64,000 nt of DNA, taken from contig CM119270.1 in NCBI GenBank assembly GCA_051294375.1, forward strand, positions 1,834,091 through 1,898,090. The letters run 5' to 3'. The position numbers and the translations under genes are program-made. The number at the start of each line of letters is the position of its first letter. Position 1 is the first letter of the stretch. Below, piece by piece: positions 13,235 through 22,696 of the stretch. Source of the DNA: Paraspadella gotoi (Eukaryota > Chaetognatha). The notes under the pieces are model-generated. The model searched no databases. It was not told where the DNA came from and saw only the letters and a program-made list of their open reading frames with translations.

Positions 13235-13373
13235 CCGGAGTGAATACCTATCCGAATTTCTATCTTCCTGGACTGCCCGTGGCATCTGTACTCGTAGTGC
13301 CACAAAGAGTTTCTCATGGCCACGCCGAAATCCGCGACCCGCTCCGCGTGGTCCGCTCTCTCTTCCGGCACGC
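13235..13373 (-). CDS. Receptor guanylate cyclase, cyclase exon with IRIGIHSG
   Basis: Acceptor ACAAAATAG and donor CCGG|GTGAGT bound 139 nt. The phase joins the previous exon as SG|VPEER and the next as HSG|GVVAG. The exon encodes VPEERADHAERVADFGVAMR, a helix-forming stretch, and ends in KIEIRIGIHSG, the strand before the G-V-V-A-G-V-L-G loop in class III cyclases. The length between YETIGDAYIVVSG and IRIGIHSG suits the family. The exon is much richer in G and C than the surrounding introns and the upstream cyclase exons. Immediately outside the acceptor lies a short GT/CA-rich tract. Confidence 0.92.
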
Positions 13374-13699
13374 CTATTTTGTGTGTGTGCGCGTGTGTGT
13401 GAGTGTGAACGGTGTGAGCCATTTTTTTAATGGATGAATAAAGAGAACAATGAATGCACTACATCCCTGTCTACATTATTAATATACAAATTAGATAATT
13501 CATTTTTATATTATTTTTATTAAGTCTTTCTTTTTGTTGTCTTAGGATTGAAGCAAAAACGAGGTTTGTTTGTTTACAAATAACGTTTTTTGGAATTAAA
13601 AAAAAATATATTGTATATAAACAAATAAACTTTCTTTCTCTTCAATCGTATATTAATTTAAAATTTAGTTAATAATAATAATGATAATAATAATCAATA

Positions 13700-13704
13700 A
13701 ATAA

Positions 13705-13788
<84 letters not shown>

Positions 13789-13800
13789 GAAGAAGAAGAA
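13700..13800. repeat. (AAT)n microsatellite in a cyclase intron
   Basis: About 25-30 AAT units ending in GAAGAAGAAG, lying between the ETIGDAY and IRIGIHSG exons. Confidence 0.95.
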
Positions 13801-13815
13801 AAAATAGGTTTTTAC

Positions 13816-13891
13816 CGCTAACAACTATGTACGCGTCGCCAATTGTTTCATACTTCAATACTTTGTATTCAATCATCAACTTGTCATAATT
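13816..13891 (-). CDS. Receptor guanylate cyclase, cyclase exon with ETIGDAY
   Basis: Acceptor TTTTACAG and donor AGCG|GTAAAA bound a 76-nt exon reading NYDKLIEYKVLKYETIGDAYIVVSG once the split Gly is completed. It supplies the glutamate of the ETIGDAY motif, which selects guanine over adenine in this family, and the second metal-binding aspartate (GDAY). It joins in phase 0 to the preceding exon, giving the canonical order LNEIFQ-NYDK. Both catalytic features of this half of the active site are intact, in contrast to the 12.7 kb exon. Confidence 0.93.
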
Positions 13892-14059
13892 CTGTAAAAG
13901 TTAATTAATCAATTCATGAGCTGGATCGAGATAAGACGACCTGGTCACTGATTAGAAAAATGAACGGTTTACAATAGAAAAATTGTTTTTTAGTCAACCA
14001 ATTTTTATCTGTTACATGTTAAGCTTTAGGCCTAAATCCGAATGTTTGATCCGAATGAC

Positions 14060-14187
14060 CTGAAATATTTCGTTGAGCATTTGAACGACTTCCATTGGTA
14101 ACAGTGAAGACGCTAAGGGCGTAAAGTTAACAATATCACTGCAAAGCATGGTAACTGAAGTGTAAAGGCGAGGAACTGGGCATTCTC
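14060..14187 (-). CDS. Receptor guanylate cyclase, cyclase exon with SDIVNFT
   Basis: The 128-nt exon encodes ECPVPRLYTSVTMLCSDIVN and then FTPLASSLLPMEVVQMLNEIFQ. SVTMLCSDIVNFT is the first strand and first metal-binding aspartate of the cyclase fold; PMEVVQMLNEIF matches the following conserved helix. The acceptor is TGATTATAG and the split codon GGA joins LTRG to ECPVP. The donor, TTTCAG|GTCATT, has C at intron position 3, which is unusual, but the in-phase junction to NYDKLI supports it. Confidence 0.93.
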
Positions 14188-14261
14188 CTATAATCAAAAT
14201 ATTTGAAATCATATAGTTCCCAGTTTTATTTCCAAATGGTAAAAAAAAAAATTCATGAGAC

Positions 14262-14319
14262 CTCTCGTTAACTGGAGAGCAATTTGTTCTGGAAGCATCT
14301 TAAACACAAGGTTTTGAAC
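14262..14319 (-). CDS. Receptor guanylate cyclase, linker-to-cyclase exon (KMLPEQIA)
   Basis: This short exon of 58 nt, acceptor GGTACAG, reads VQNLVFKMLPEQIALQLTRG. The LP..IA.QL..G pattern is the hallmark at the start of the cyclase catalytic region in receptor guanylate cyclases (for example LLYQMLP..VAEQLK.G). It joins the preceding exon in phase 0 and the following one through a split glycine. The donor is GAG|GTCTCA, a second GTC-type donor in this gene. Confidence 0.9.
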
Positions 14320-14476
14320 CTGTACCATGGATTAAAAACGTATCAGTTTTAGTGAAGATAAAATTTTCCTGGTGTTTGATATTGCAATTTCATATATGTA
14401 TTTCTAAGGGATTACAGAGATTTTATAAAATATCAAAAAATTATTGATACTATTTTTATATTTCATCTCAATTGAC

Positions 14477-14586
14477 CCGGAGTTTTTCATCAAGGTATTC
14501 CTTTGTTCTTTCTTGAATTTGTAACTGCAAAACTGATGAGTGCTTGTCCAGCATTAACATGGTGCTTTTCTTTATATTTTCAGATC
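14477..14586 (-). CDS. Receptor guanylate cyclase, coiled-coil dimerisation linker exon
   Basis: The 110-nt exon reads SENIKKSTMLMLDKHSSVLQ then LQIQERTKEYLDEKLR. Receptor cyclases carry a signalling helix/coiled coil here, usually ending EERT..Y..EK.....LL..MLP; QERTKEYLDEKLR followed by VQNLVFKMLP matches that order exactly. The acceptor is ATAATAG and the donor CGG|GTCAAT (third GTC-type donor). The split codon GGA joins it to the preceding exon (INLM-G-SEN). Confidence 0.9.
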
Positions 14587-14675
14587 CTATTATTCATAAT
14601 AATGTAGTAAATTTAAGGATATTTATTTTTTGTGGCAAGTGTGACTTCAATTCTCGAGATCATTGAAGAGCCTAC

Positions 14676-14786
14676 CCATTAAATTTATGACTTTCTGTTT
14701 GATTACTTTAGCCGACAACCGTGACTTTGAATTTTCATGCCAACAAAGAGATATCATTTCTATCATTAGCAACTGTCCACGAGGCT
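14676..14786 (-). CDS. Receptor guanylate cyclase, C-terminal end of kinase-homology domain
   Basis: The exon follows a good acceptor (CTTTCTTCAG) and ends ATGG|GTAGGC. It reads PRGQLLMIEMISLCWHENSK then SRLSAKVIKQKVINLM. L..M...CW...P..R....I is the last conserved segment of kinase-like domains. CWHENSKSRLSAKVIKQK fits with weaker Pro/Arg conservation. The 5' phase does not close with the 21.15 kb exon, so roughly 15-20 residues, probably one small exon, are missing between them. A mobile element with inverted ends sits just upstream at 14.96-15.77 kb. Confidence 0.85.
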
Positions 14787-14960
14787 CTGAAGAAAGTTAA
14801 ATGTTTCCAAACTTTTTTTTATGTTTTCATATCATCTTCAGTGGCAGACAACAAAGAATGAAATTTATCATTACTAAAACATTTTATAGTTTCCTTAGAT
14901 GTTTTTATACTTAATTCTAAATTTGTTATTTCAAATTTAAAATATTAGTATGTTAATATC

Positions 14961-15768
14961 AGAGAAAATTAAAATTTTAATGAATTGTGCAACAAATTTT
15001 ATTTGTTAAGATACGGACATGTTTTGGCTTGTAATGTTCAAGCCTTCCTCAGCGTCGATTACAGTTTGAATGGCGAAATGCTTCTCGATGCCCCCTTGCC
15101 GTCTGACGGAGCAGCGAATCTCTCTCGCTCTCTCTCTGGCTGGATGACTCAGAGTCAGGATCGGGATCAACAAAAACGACTATAATTGTTTAGGGTTTCG
15201 GTTAGGGATAAGGTTAGATTAGGATTAGGGAAGTAGATTAGGGATAGAGATTAGGTTAGGGGTTGGGATTAAGGTTTGGGATTAGGGTTGTCTTTCCCTA
15301 CGCTATTTTTACAACAACAAAATTCTGGCTTGCTGGGTGACTCGTTGGTCAGGATCAAGATCGACAGAAACGACAATGATAATTTTAACGATGGAGAAAG
15401 CAGTTTCAACGGTGAGAGTGAACGACGAAAGAGTGATGCATAAAGCGACGATGGAAGCAGCAAAAGAGACAAGTTTTGTGCGTGTGTTTTACGCCACAAA
15501 GGGGCATCGATGGAAAAAAGTTCCAAAAGTTTTCTAACAAGGTGGTGAGACAAAATAGTGGTCAGATGTGAGGACATGATAAAGGTGAGGACAGATTGAG
15601 TGAGTTGTGAAAAAGAAGTGAATCTTGTTAGAAAGAGAGACAAAAATTTTTCAATTATTTCAAACTGTAATAGACGCTGATGAAGGCTTGAAACATTACA
15701 AGCCGAAACATGTCCGTATCTGAACAAATCAAATTCGTTGCACAATTCATTAAAACTTTGATTTTCTC
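14961..15768. mobile_element. Non-autonomous element with about 110-bp terminal inverted repeats
   Basis: The left end AGAGAAAATTAAAATTTTAA, continuing through GATACGGACATGTTTTGGCTTG, returns inverted at 15655-15768 as GCCGAAACATGTCCGTATC and ends ATTTTCTCT. The interior has a degenerate TTAGGG tract (15186-15290) and an open frame with no transposase motif. It lies in the intron upstream of the 14.7 kb exon. Related copies: 19994-20545 (gapped), and reversed at about 40815-41280 and 44335-44775. Confidence 0.8.
15186..15290. repeat. Degenerate telomere-like TTAGGG tract
   Basis: Repeated GGTTAGGGAT, GATTAGG and GGGATTAGGG motifs with variable spacers, inside the inverted-repeat element. Reversed versions lie at about 41075-41155 and 44570-44650. 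Confidence 0.75.
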
Positions 15769-15786
15769 TTAACTCATTAATAACGA

Positions 15787-15935
15787 ACCCCGGTGTCGCC
15801 TAGCAGTTAAGAGGGACGAGGCGCTTAACCCGCCTGTAACATGGTGTTACAGCCTGATCCAAAGCTCAGGGACTGCTTATAATGAACGGTTCTCTCATTA
15901 ACATATAACAATTATCACTGTCTCTTCAATAGTAA
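15787..15935 (+). mobile_element. Truncated tRNA-like SINE member
   Basis: Carries the A-box-like GTCGCCTAGCAGTTAAG and the downstream CTGATCCAAAGCTCAGG but not the other half or the terminal hairpin. Same insertion in copy B (20558-20712). Confidence 0.55.
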
Positions 15936-16139
15936 AAACCTTCATCCTTTTGAAAAATCGGGCCTGAAAGGTTCTTCGACGGAAATTGGGGCTTCAACTA
16001 CCTTAAGGTAAAAAAATTTGCATAACTATGTAATTTAATAATTTAGCCTGAAACAAAATATATTTATTATCTCAAGAAGAAGGTATAGAAGATAGTATTT
16101 ATTTAACAGCAAAACTTTTGAGTGACACAAAACTGTTAG

Positions 16140-16265
16140 ATAAATATATAAAGTAATTATATATATATTATATAATATATATATATATATATATATAATA
16201 ATAGTATATTATATATATATATTATATATATATATAATATATAAGTATATATATATATATAGATA
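16140..16265. repeat. AT dinucleotide-rich tract
   Basis: Interrupted (AT)n with several self-complementary segments; a shorter version is in copy B at 20938-21005. Confidence 0.85.
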
Positions 16266-16406
16266 TTGGTATATTGGTTGTACCAATTTCATATATATAA
16301 AGATATATTTCATAAGGAATTAAAAACAAAATTTGGTTATCGATATATCATTTTTTTCACTAAAACAGGTGTTTATATAAAGTATGTTGAGTGTATTGAA
16401 TCTTAC

Positions 16407-16537
16407 TTTTTTAATAATTTCTTGATTGGACCAATTGATATGAGTGGAAAAAGGGCCTTTTTGCTCCATTATTTCGTGAAAAATGATACCAAGACTGTAG
16501 ATGTCTCCCTCAAAAGTTCCAAAAGTTGTGCTTTATC
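16407..16537 (-). pseudogene. Duplicate of KHD exon EGDIYSLG (copy A, one-base insertion)
   Basis: This is nearly identical to the 21.15-21.28 kb exon, with intact acceptor and donor, but one extra A (on the plus strand) changes GTTTGG to GTTTTGG in the reading direction and shifts the frame in front of TFEGDIY. It is either a sequencing error in a true copy or a decayed duplicate. Confidence 0.7.
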
Positions 16538-16653
16538 CTATATGTGAATTTTAAACAAAACGATTTACAAAAAAAACTATTTTGGGTTGAAGCAGACCAA
16601 AATGAGATGAAAGGTTCAGAGATGTGAGGTCACAAAAAATTTGTTTAACTTAC

Positions 16654-16726
16654 CCAGTTTCCATTCTCGTAAAAGCTCTGGAGCAGTCCAAAGCAGCTTC
16701 TTCGCTATGTCTTCATTTAATGTAAG
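16654..16726 (-). pseudogene. Duplicate of KHD exon KLLWTAPELLRE (copy A)
   Basis: It reads LTLNEDIAKKLLWTAPELLR and then EWKLG. The canonical WTAPELL contrasts with WTSPELL in the 21.4 kb copy, and the first residue is Leu rather than Pro. These are base substitutions, not only indels. One base is missing near the 3' end, so the phase to the next exon meets a stop. Confidence 0.7.
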
Positions 16727-17559
16727 CTGAAAAAAAAATTGTCAGTAAAATTTGTACAACCGGTATAAAAATTATGCATTTATTAAATAAATAGACTATT
16801 TGCCCCTGACTTAGACAGATTCCAAACTTATAATACCAAATAATGTTATATGCGTTATCATAATCATGTCACTTTCAACTCAAATCACAATTTAAAACTA
16901 ATTACATTACCGTTTTATTGAATAAAATTGAACTTTAAAACTTTATTTTTACTTTTTTTGGTGAAAACTTTTTTAGCAACCAGTTTTGAGCCACGCACTA
17001 CCACCATCAGTTTAAAGTATCATCATCTTTTTTGCATATATTTAACATTTAAATGTTTAAAGATATTATCGAATATTATTATTAGTAGAAAAAAAATAAA
17101 ATCGCCGACTGAATTCTTAAAAAATTTAAATCTCGCTAAGAAATCGTTTTGCTCCCTCTCACAGTGATCCCAAAAAAAAATTAAAACGGATAAAAGCCAC
17201 GTGAACATACGGGCATAATCCTATCAGTCTTTCCATAGTAATGCTACGAAGTCTTAGGTAAGATAACAGTTCCCAAAAATTATTCTTTTTCAAGTTATAA
17301 GCAAATCTCTATTTCGGGTGAGTCTTTGAGAGGTTTGTTTCACCCACATGGGTGGAAGAGAAAAATTATTTGACTTTGTTATGGTATCAGCACTTTGTCT
17401 AGTTTGTTAACAATAAAAAAATATTTTCATAATATGTGACTATTAAGGCAAAGTAAAATTTCTAAATTAATTTAATTAAAATTCTAAAGTAAGGAACGAA
17501 CAACATTATACTAATAAACATTTATGTATAAAAAAATTTATAATAAATTTTACAATTTA

Positions 17560-17931
17560 CGCAGTAGGCCATATTTATACTGTATTAATCAAAAAATGTT
17601 AAAATTTAAAAAAAATTTTTCTAAGATTTTTTTGCAGATTTGGATTCGTCATGAAAAGTTGATAAAAAGAAATAACTCTTTTTGAAAAATTCCTCCATTA
17701 AGTGGGTCAAAAATTAGAAAAAGCTATATTTTTAAACTGAAAATTAACTTTTTATATATTAAATATAATTTTTTTAATTTTTAACCCACTTAATGAAATA
17801 ATTTTTAAAAATGATTTATATTTCTTTTATCAACTTTTGACGAAAAATTCAAATCTGCAATCAAAATAAGAAAAGCCTATTTTGAAATTTTGATTTTATA
17901 AGGATGTACTATATATAATATAGCTACTGCG
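17560..17931. mobile_element. MITE-like foldback element, empty-site copy (CGCAGTAG ends)
   Basis: Ends are CGCAGTAGGCCATATTTATA and, inverted, CGCAGTAGCTATATTATA. The arms pair over most of the length around a centre near 17745 (CACTTAATG arms). No coding capacity. Copies: 22332-23325 and 32641-33639, both interrupted by another element. Confidence 0.8.
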
Positions 17932-18072
17932 AAATTAAAAAAAACATTAAAATTAATTTTTTTTAAAAAATAATGTTTCACTGATGGTATAATGTTCATA
18001 ATTGACTTTTAGAATTTATGCACGTAACTTTCACTAAAGCTCTAGTCACTATGTATGATATGTTTATAAATT

Positions 18073-18789
18073 AGGAAAAACAGTTTTTAAAGGTCAACAA
18101 CGATTTTATTATTAGCATTAAGTCGAAAAAGTTTCAACTCTTTATTAAGAGTCTTCTTCAGCGATCTTAACAATCAACAATTTTCTCTCTTTTAACATAG
18201 CTTTGAGAGTGAGAGAGAGAGAGAGAGAAAGAGAGAAAGAGAACAGAGTGAGAGAGAGAGAGAAAAGGAGGGAGATTCCAATACAAGAATTAGAAAGGAC
18301 AGTGGTCAGATTGAGGACAGGTGAAGGGACAGGGAAGAAGATAAAGATTGGTTGCAAACTTGAAAGGTTAACAAAATTGAGAGAGAGAAGAGAGAGAGAA
18401 GCAAACAGAGGCAGAAAAATATTAATTTAAGCATGTACAACAAATAATAAATGGAAACAACTAATACTAAACTAGTAAAACAAAAGAAATTAATAATCTT
18501 AGTTAACTATTAAGAATGAAATTGACAAGGGAAATAAGTTGTTAGGATGATAAGTTGAAGATGTTAGTGAAAGTAAGAATAAAAGAAAGACCTCAAAAAG
18601 AGCTGCCCCCCCCGCTGGCAATAAATTACGGATTGAGCGATGTGAATCGGGTCATTGGCTTGTCATAGACTGAAGTGCATGTTAGTACTTGGGTATGATT
18701 CCAAGGCCGTTCTAATATGCAAAGAGTTGAAACTTGTCGACTTATATTCTAATAATAAAAATCGTTGTTGACCTTTAAAACTTTTTTCC
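18073..18789. mobile_element. Foldback element with about 70-bp inverted ends and GA-rich interior
   Basis: Left AGGAAAAACAGTTTTTAAAG with GTCAACAACGATTTTATTAT and GTTTCAACTCTTT returns inverted at 18720-18789. The interior contains (GA)n and a poly-C run near 18607. Copies: 23497-24228 and 33812-34568. Confidence 0.8.
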
Positions 18790-19968
18790 TGATATAAAAA
18801 ACTAGTAAACCTTATAGAATTTCAAGCCGATGTCCAATCAACAAATTTAGTTTCCTAATGATACATCTTCATCACTAATCATGTCATCAATTTAATCTCA
18901 ATCCGCAATTCGTCCGCCATTTGAGAAATGCCTAATTGCTTTTCATATCAAAAAATACACAAAAGATAATTTGAATATGCTTCAAAATTACCATATGATT
19001 CTTTTCTTTCGATTGATTTTCGCGATTTTACATTTTAAAAAGATATAGATTTAGCAAAACATACACCTATTACTTATAATATAAAATATAAAAAAATATT
19101 AAGTTAGGTAAATTTCTTTTTAATATTAAAATATAAATACCAAAGTCGGTTCAACTATCATAAATAATTTCTTTAAGAACCAAATTAACGGTAAATAATA
19201 TTTTTCATATTTTTTCAAATCAATCTTTAACATTTGAAACTTTTCAACACACCTCCAAGAGGGTTCTATGATAATCAGCATACGAAAAAAGTTGTTTTTG
19301 CCAAAAAAAAAAGGTTTATCCGAAAATTTTAGTCCATTGGATCACTGTGCCTCTGTTCGATGAACGCCACCGGTCTCAAAACTTACCTTATTTTGGAAGT
19401 ATTTTTAGAATATTTTACTTTAAAATATATAACGAATATTCTCTCTCTCTCGAACCGTATAAAAATGAATACCACATTGTACAATTAGCCTATTTCGATT
19501 CCTATTTCGCTTTTTATACGAGGATTTTAAGAAATTGATTCATTTTAATTTGTTCGCCATTGTTATCTCGACCCCATCCACTCCAATACTTTTTAAGTCT
19601 ATATCCTTAAAAAAAACATCAAATTACTAATATGTATTGTTTGTTTTAGTTCTTCCGTTTGAATATATTACATTTCTTTTCCACCATTAGGTTTTGAAAC
19701 CTGATTTAATTTTCATGATATAATTTAAAAGCTTTGTGATTTTTTTGGAATTAAAGATCGAAGAACAAAGCCTCATGGATATAAAAAATGATAAAAGTTC
19801 GGGCTGCGCATGCGTTCGAATCGTAGTTCGCGATCAGATTCTTTATTTCAACTTCTATTCAAACTGCATAGTCAAGGCCCATATAAAAATTATATCAATA
19901 TGGGTAGAATTCCGAAAGCCTTGGCGTCTGTGTGGGGAAGCCAACGGAGGTAGAGCGCCGATCGAAAT

Positions 19969-19993
19969 NNNNNNNNNNNNNNNNNNNNNNNNN
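19969..19993. other. 25-N gap
   Basis: Exactly 25 N, a placeholder length also seen at 31350, 39046, 41779 and 56416. Confidence 0.97.
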
Positions 19994-20545
19994 GCAAAAG
20001 AGACAAGTTTTGTTCGTGTGTTTTAGTCGCGATGCTTCAGGAGCCACAAGGGGGCATCNNNNNNNNNNAAGAGACAAGTTTTGTGCGTGTGTTTTACGCC
20101 ACAAGGGGGCATCGATGGAAAAAAGTTCCAAAAGTTTNNNNNNNNNNNNNNNNNNNNNNNNNNNNNNNNNNNNNNNNNNNNNNNNNNNNNNNNNNNNNNN
20201 NNNNNNNNNNNNNNNNNNNNNNNNNNNNNNNNNNNNNNNNNNNNNNNNNNNNNNNNNNNNNNNNNNNNNNNNNNNNNNNNNNNNNNNNNNNNNNNNNNNN
20301 NNNNNNNNNNNNNNNNNNNNNNNNNNNNNNNNNNNNNNNNNNNNNNNNNNNNNNNNAGGTGAGGACAGATTGAGTGAGTTGTGAAAAAGAAGTGAATCTT
20401 GTTAGAAAGAGAGACAAAAATTTTTCAATTATTTCAAACTGTAATAGACGCTGATGAAGGCTTGAACATTACAAGCCGAAACATGTCCGTATCTGAACAA
20501 ATCAAATTCGTTGCACAATTCATTAAAACTTTGATTTTCTCTTAA
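19994..20545. mobile_element. Gapped copy of the 14.96-15.77 kb inverted-repeat element
   Basis: The segment GCAAAAGAGACAAGTTTTGT appears twice around a 10-N gap (20059-20068). Then come 219 N (20138-20356) and the right inverted repeat. The duplicated short segment suggests a misjoined gap fill. Confidence 0.75.
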
Positions 20546-21147
20546 CTCATTAATAACGAACCCCGGTGGTCGCCTAGCAGTTAAGAGGGACGAGGCGCTT
20601 AACCCGCCTGTAACATGGTGTTACAGCCTGATCCAAAGCTCAGGGACTGCTTATAATGAACGGTTCTCTCATTAACATATAACAATTATCACTGTCTCTT
20701 CAATAGTAAAAACCTTCATCCTCTTTTGAAAAATCGGGCCTGAAAGGTTCTTCGACGGAAATTGGGGCTTCAACTACCTTAAGGTAAAAAAATTTGCATA
20801 ACTACCCTTAGGTTTTGTAATTTAATAATTTAGCCTGAAAACAAAATATATTTATTATCTCAAGAAGAAGGTATAGAAGATAGTATTTATTTAACAGCAA
20901 AACTTTTGAGTGACACAAAACTGAGATAAATATATAAAGATATATATATATATATATAAAAGATATATATATATATAATATATATAATATATATATATAT
21001 AAGATATTGGTTATATTGGTTGTACCAATTTCATATATATAAAGATATATTTCATAAGGAATTAAAAACAAAATTTGGTTATCGATATATCATTTTTTCA
21101 CTAAAACAGGTGTTTATATAAAGTATGTTGAGTGTATTGAATCTTAC

Positions 21148-21277
21148 TTTTTTAATAATTTCTTGATTGGACCAATTGATATGAGTGGAAAAAGGGCCTT
21201 TTTGCTCCATTATTTCGTGAAAAATGATACCAAGACTGTAGATGTCTCCCTCAAAAGTTCCAAAGTTGTGCTTTATC
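21148..21277 (-). CDS. Receptor guanylate cyclase, KHD exon EGDIYSLGIIFHEI (best copy)
   Basis: The 130-nt exon begins after ACATATAG, ends AAAAAA|GTAAGA, and reads IKHNFGTFEGDIYSLGIIFH then EIMEQKGPFSTHINWSNQEIIKK. It matches the family consensus G...GDVYSFGII..EI..R.GPF, the helix F region of the kinase-like fold, followed by EII. It joins the upstream exon through the split codon GGG. The downstream join to the 14.7 kb exon is incomplete. Confidence 0.92.
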
Positions 21278-21417
21278 CTATATGTGACATTTAAACAAAA
21301 CGATTTACAAAAAAACATATTTTGGGTGCAGTCTTGATTTTTTTAAAGGTTGAAGCAGACCAAAATGAGATGAAAGGTTCAGAGATGTGAGGTCACAAAA
21401 AAATTTGTTTAACTTAC

Positions 21418-21491
21418 CCAGTTTCCCATTCTCGTAAAAGCTCTGGAGATGTCCAAAGCAGCTTCTTCGCTATGTCTTCATTTAATGTAGG
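21418..21491 (-). CDS. Receptor guanylate cyclase, KHD exon KLLWTSPELLRE (best copy)
   Basis: Acceptor TTTTTTGCAG and donor CTGG|GTAAGT enclose PTLNEDIAKKLLWTSPELLR and EWET plus two bases. K.LW.APELLR is one of the most diagnostic sequences of receptor guanylate cyclase pseudokinase domains, equivalent to the APE segment of kinases. The 15.6-19.8 kb copy encodes WTAPELL at the same place. The preceding exon with the DFG-equivalent is not identified. Confidence 0.93.
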
Positions 21492-22696
21492 CTGCAAAAA
21501 AAATTGTCAGTAAAATTTGTACAACCGGTATAAAAATTATGCATTTATTAAATAAATAGACTATCTTGCCCCTGACTTTAGACAGATTCCAACTCATAAT
21601 ACCAAATAATGTTATATGGCTTATCATAATCATGTCACTTTCAACTCAAATCACAATTTAAACTAATTACATACCGTTTTATTGAATAATTTGAACTTTA
21701 AAACTTTATTTTACTTTTTTTTGTGAAAACTTTTTAGCAGCCAGTTTTTGAGCCACGCACTACCACCATCAGTTTAAAGTATCATCATCTTTTTTGCATA
21801 TATTTAACATTTAAATGTTTAAAGATATTATCGAATATTATTATTAGTAGGAAAAAAAATAAAATCGCCGACTGAATTCTCAAAAAATTTAAATTCTCGC
21901 TAAGAAATCGTTTTGCTCCCTCACAGTGATCCCAAAAAAAAATTAAAACCGGATAAAAGCCACGTGAACATACGGGCATAAATACCTATTCAGTCTTTCC
22001 ATAGTAATGCTACGAAGTCTTAGGTAAGATAACAGTTTACAAAAATTATTCTTTTTCAAGTTATAAGCAAATCTCTATTTCGGGTGAGTCTTTGAGAGGT
22101 TTGTTTCACCCACATGGGTGGAAGAGAAAAATTATTTGACTTTGTTATGGTATCAGCACTTTGTCTAGTTTGTTAACAAATAAAAAAATATTTTCATAAT
22201 ATGTGACTATTAAGGCAAAGTAAAATTTCTAAATTTAACTTTAATTAAAATTCTAAAAGTTAAGTAACGAACAACATTATACTAATAAACATTTATGTAT
22301 AAAAAAAATTTATAATAAATTTTACAATTTACGCAGTAGGCCATATTTATACTAGTATTAATCCAATAAATGTTAAAATTTAAAAACAATTTTTTCTAAG
22401 ATTTTTTGCAGATTTGGATTCGTCATGAAAAGTTGATAAAAAGAAATAACTCTTTTGAAAAATTCCTTCATTAAGTGGGTCAAAAATTAGAAAAAGCTAT
22501 ATTTTAAACTGAAAATTAACTTTTTATATATTAAATATAGTTTTTTTAATTTTTAACCCACTTAATGAAATAATTTTTAAAAATGATTTATATTTCTTAT
22601 CAACTTTTGACGAAAAATTCAAATCTGCAATCAAAATTAAGAAAAGCCTTATTTTGAAATTTTTCGATTTTTATAAGGATAGTACTATATATAATA

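Larger units (their letters stand above)
15640..19800. repeat. Duplicated block, copy A
   Basis: Homologous to about 20400-25200 (copy B) and 31519-35520 (copy C), including two KHD exons, a MITE and a GA-rich foldback element. It lacks the 604-bp insertion found in B and C, and lacks 26 bp near 16575 that B has. It ends near a 25-N gap at 19969. Confidence 0.85.

Noticed and set aside
14985-15185. 66-codon plus frame starting MCNKFYLLRYGHVLACN and similar minus frame at 15269-15745
   Set aside because: Both lie in the inverted ends and core of the 808-bp element and mirror each other because of the inverted repeat.
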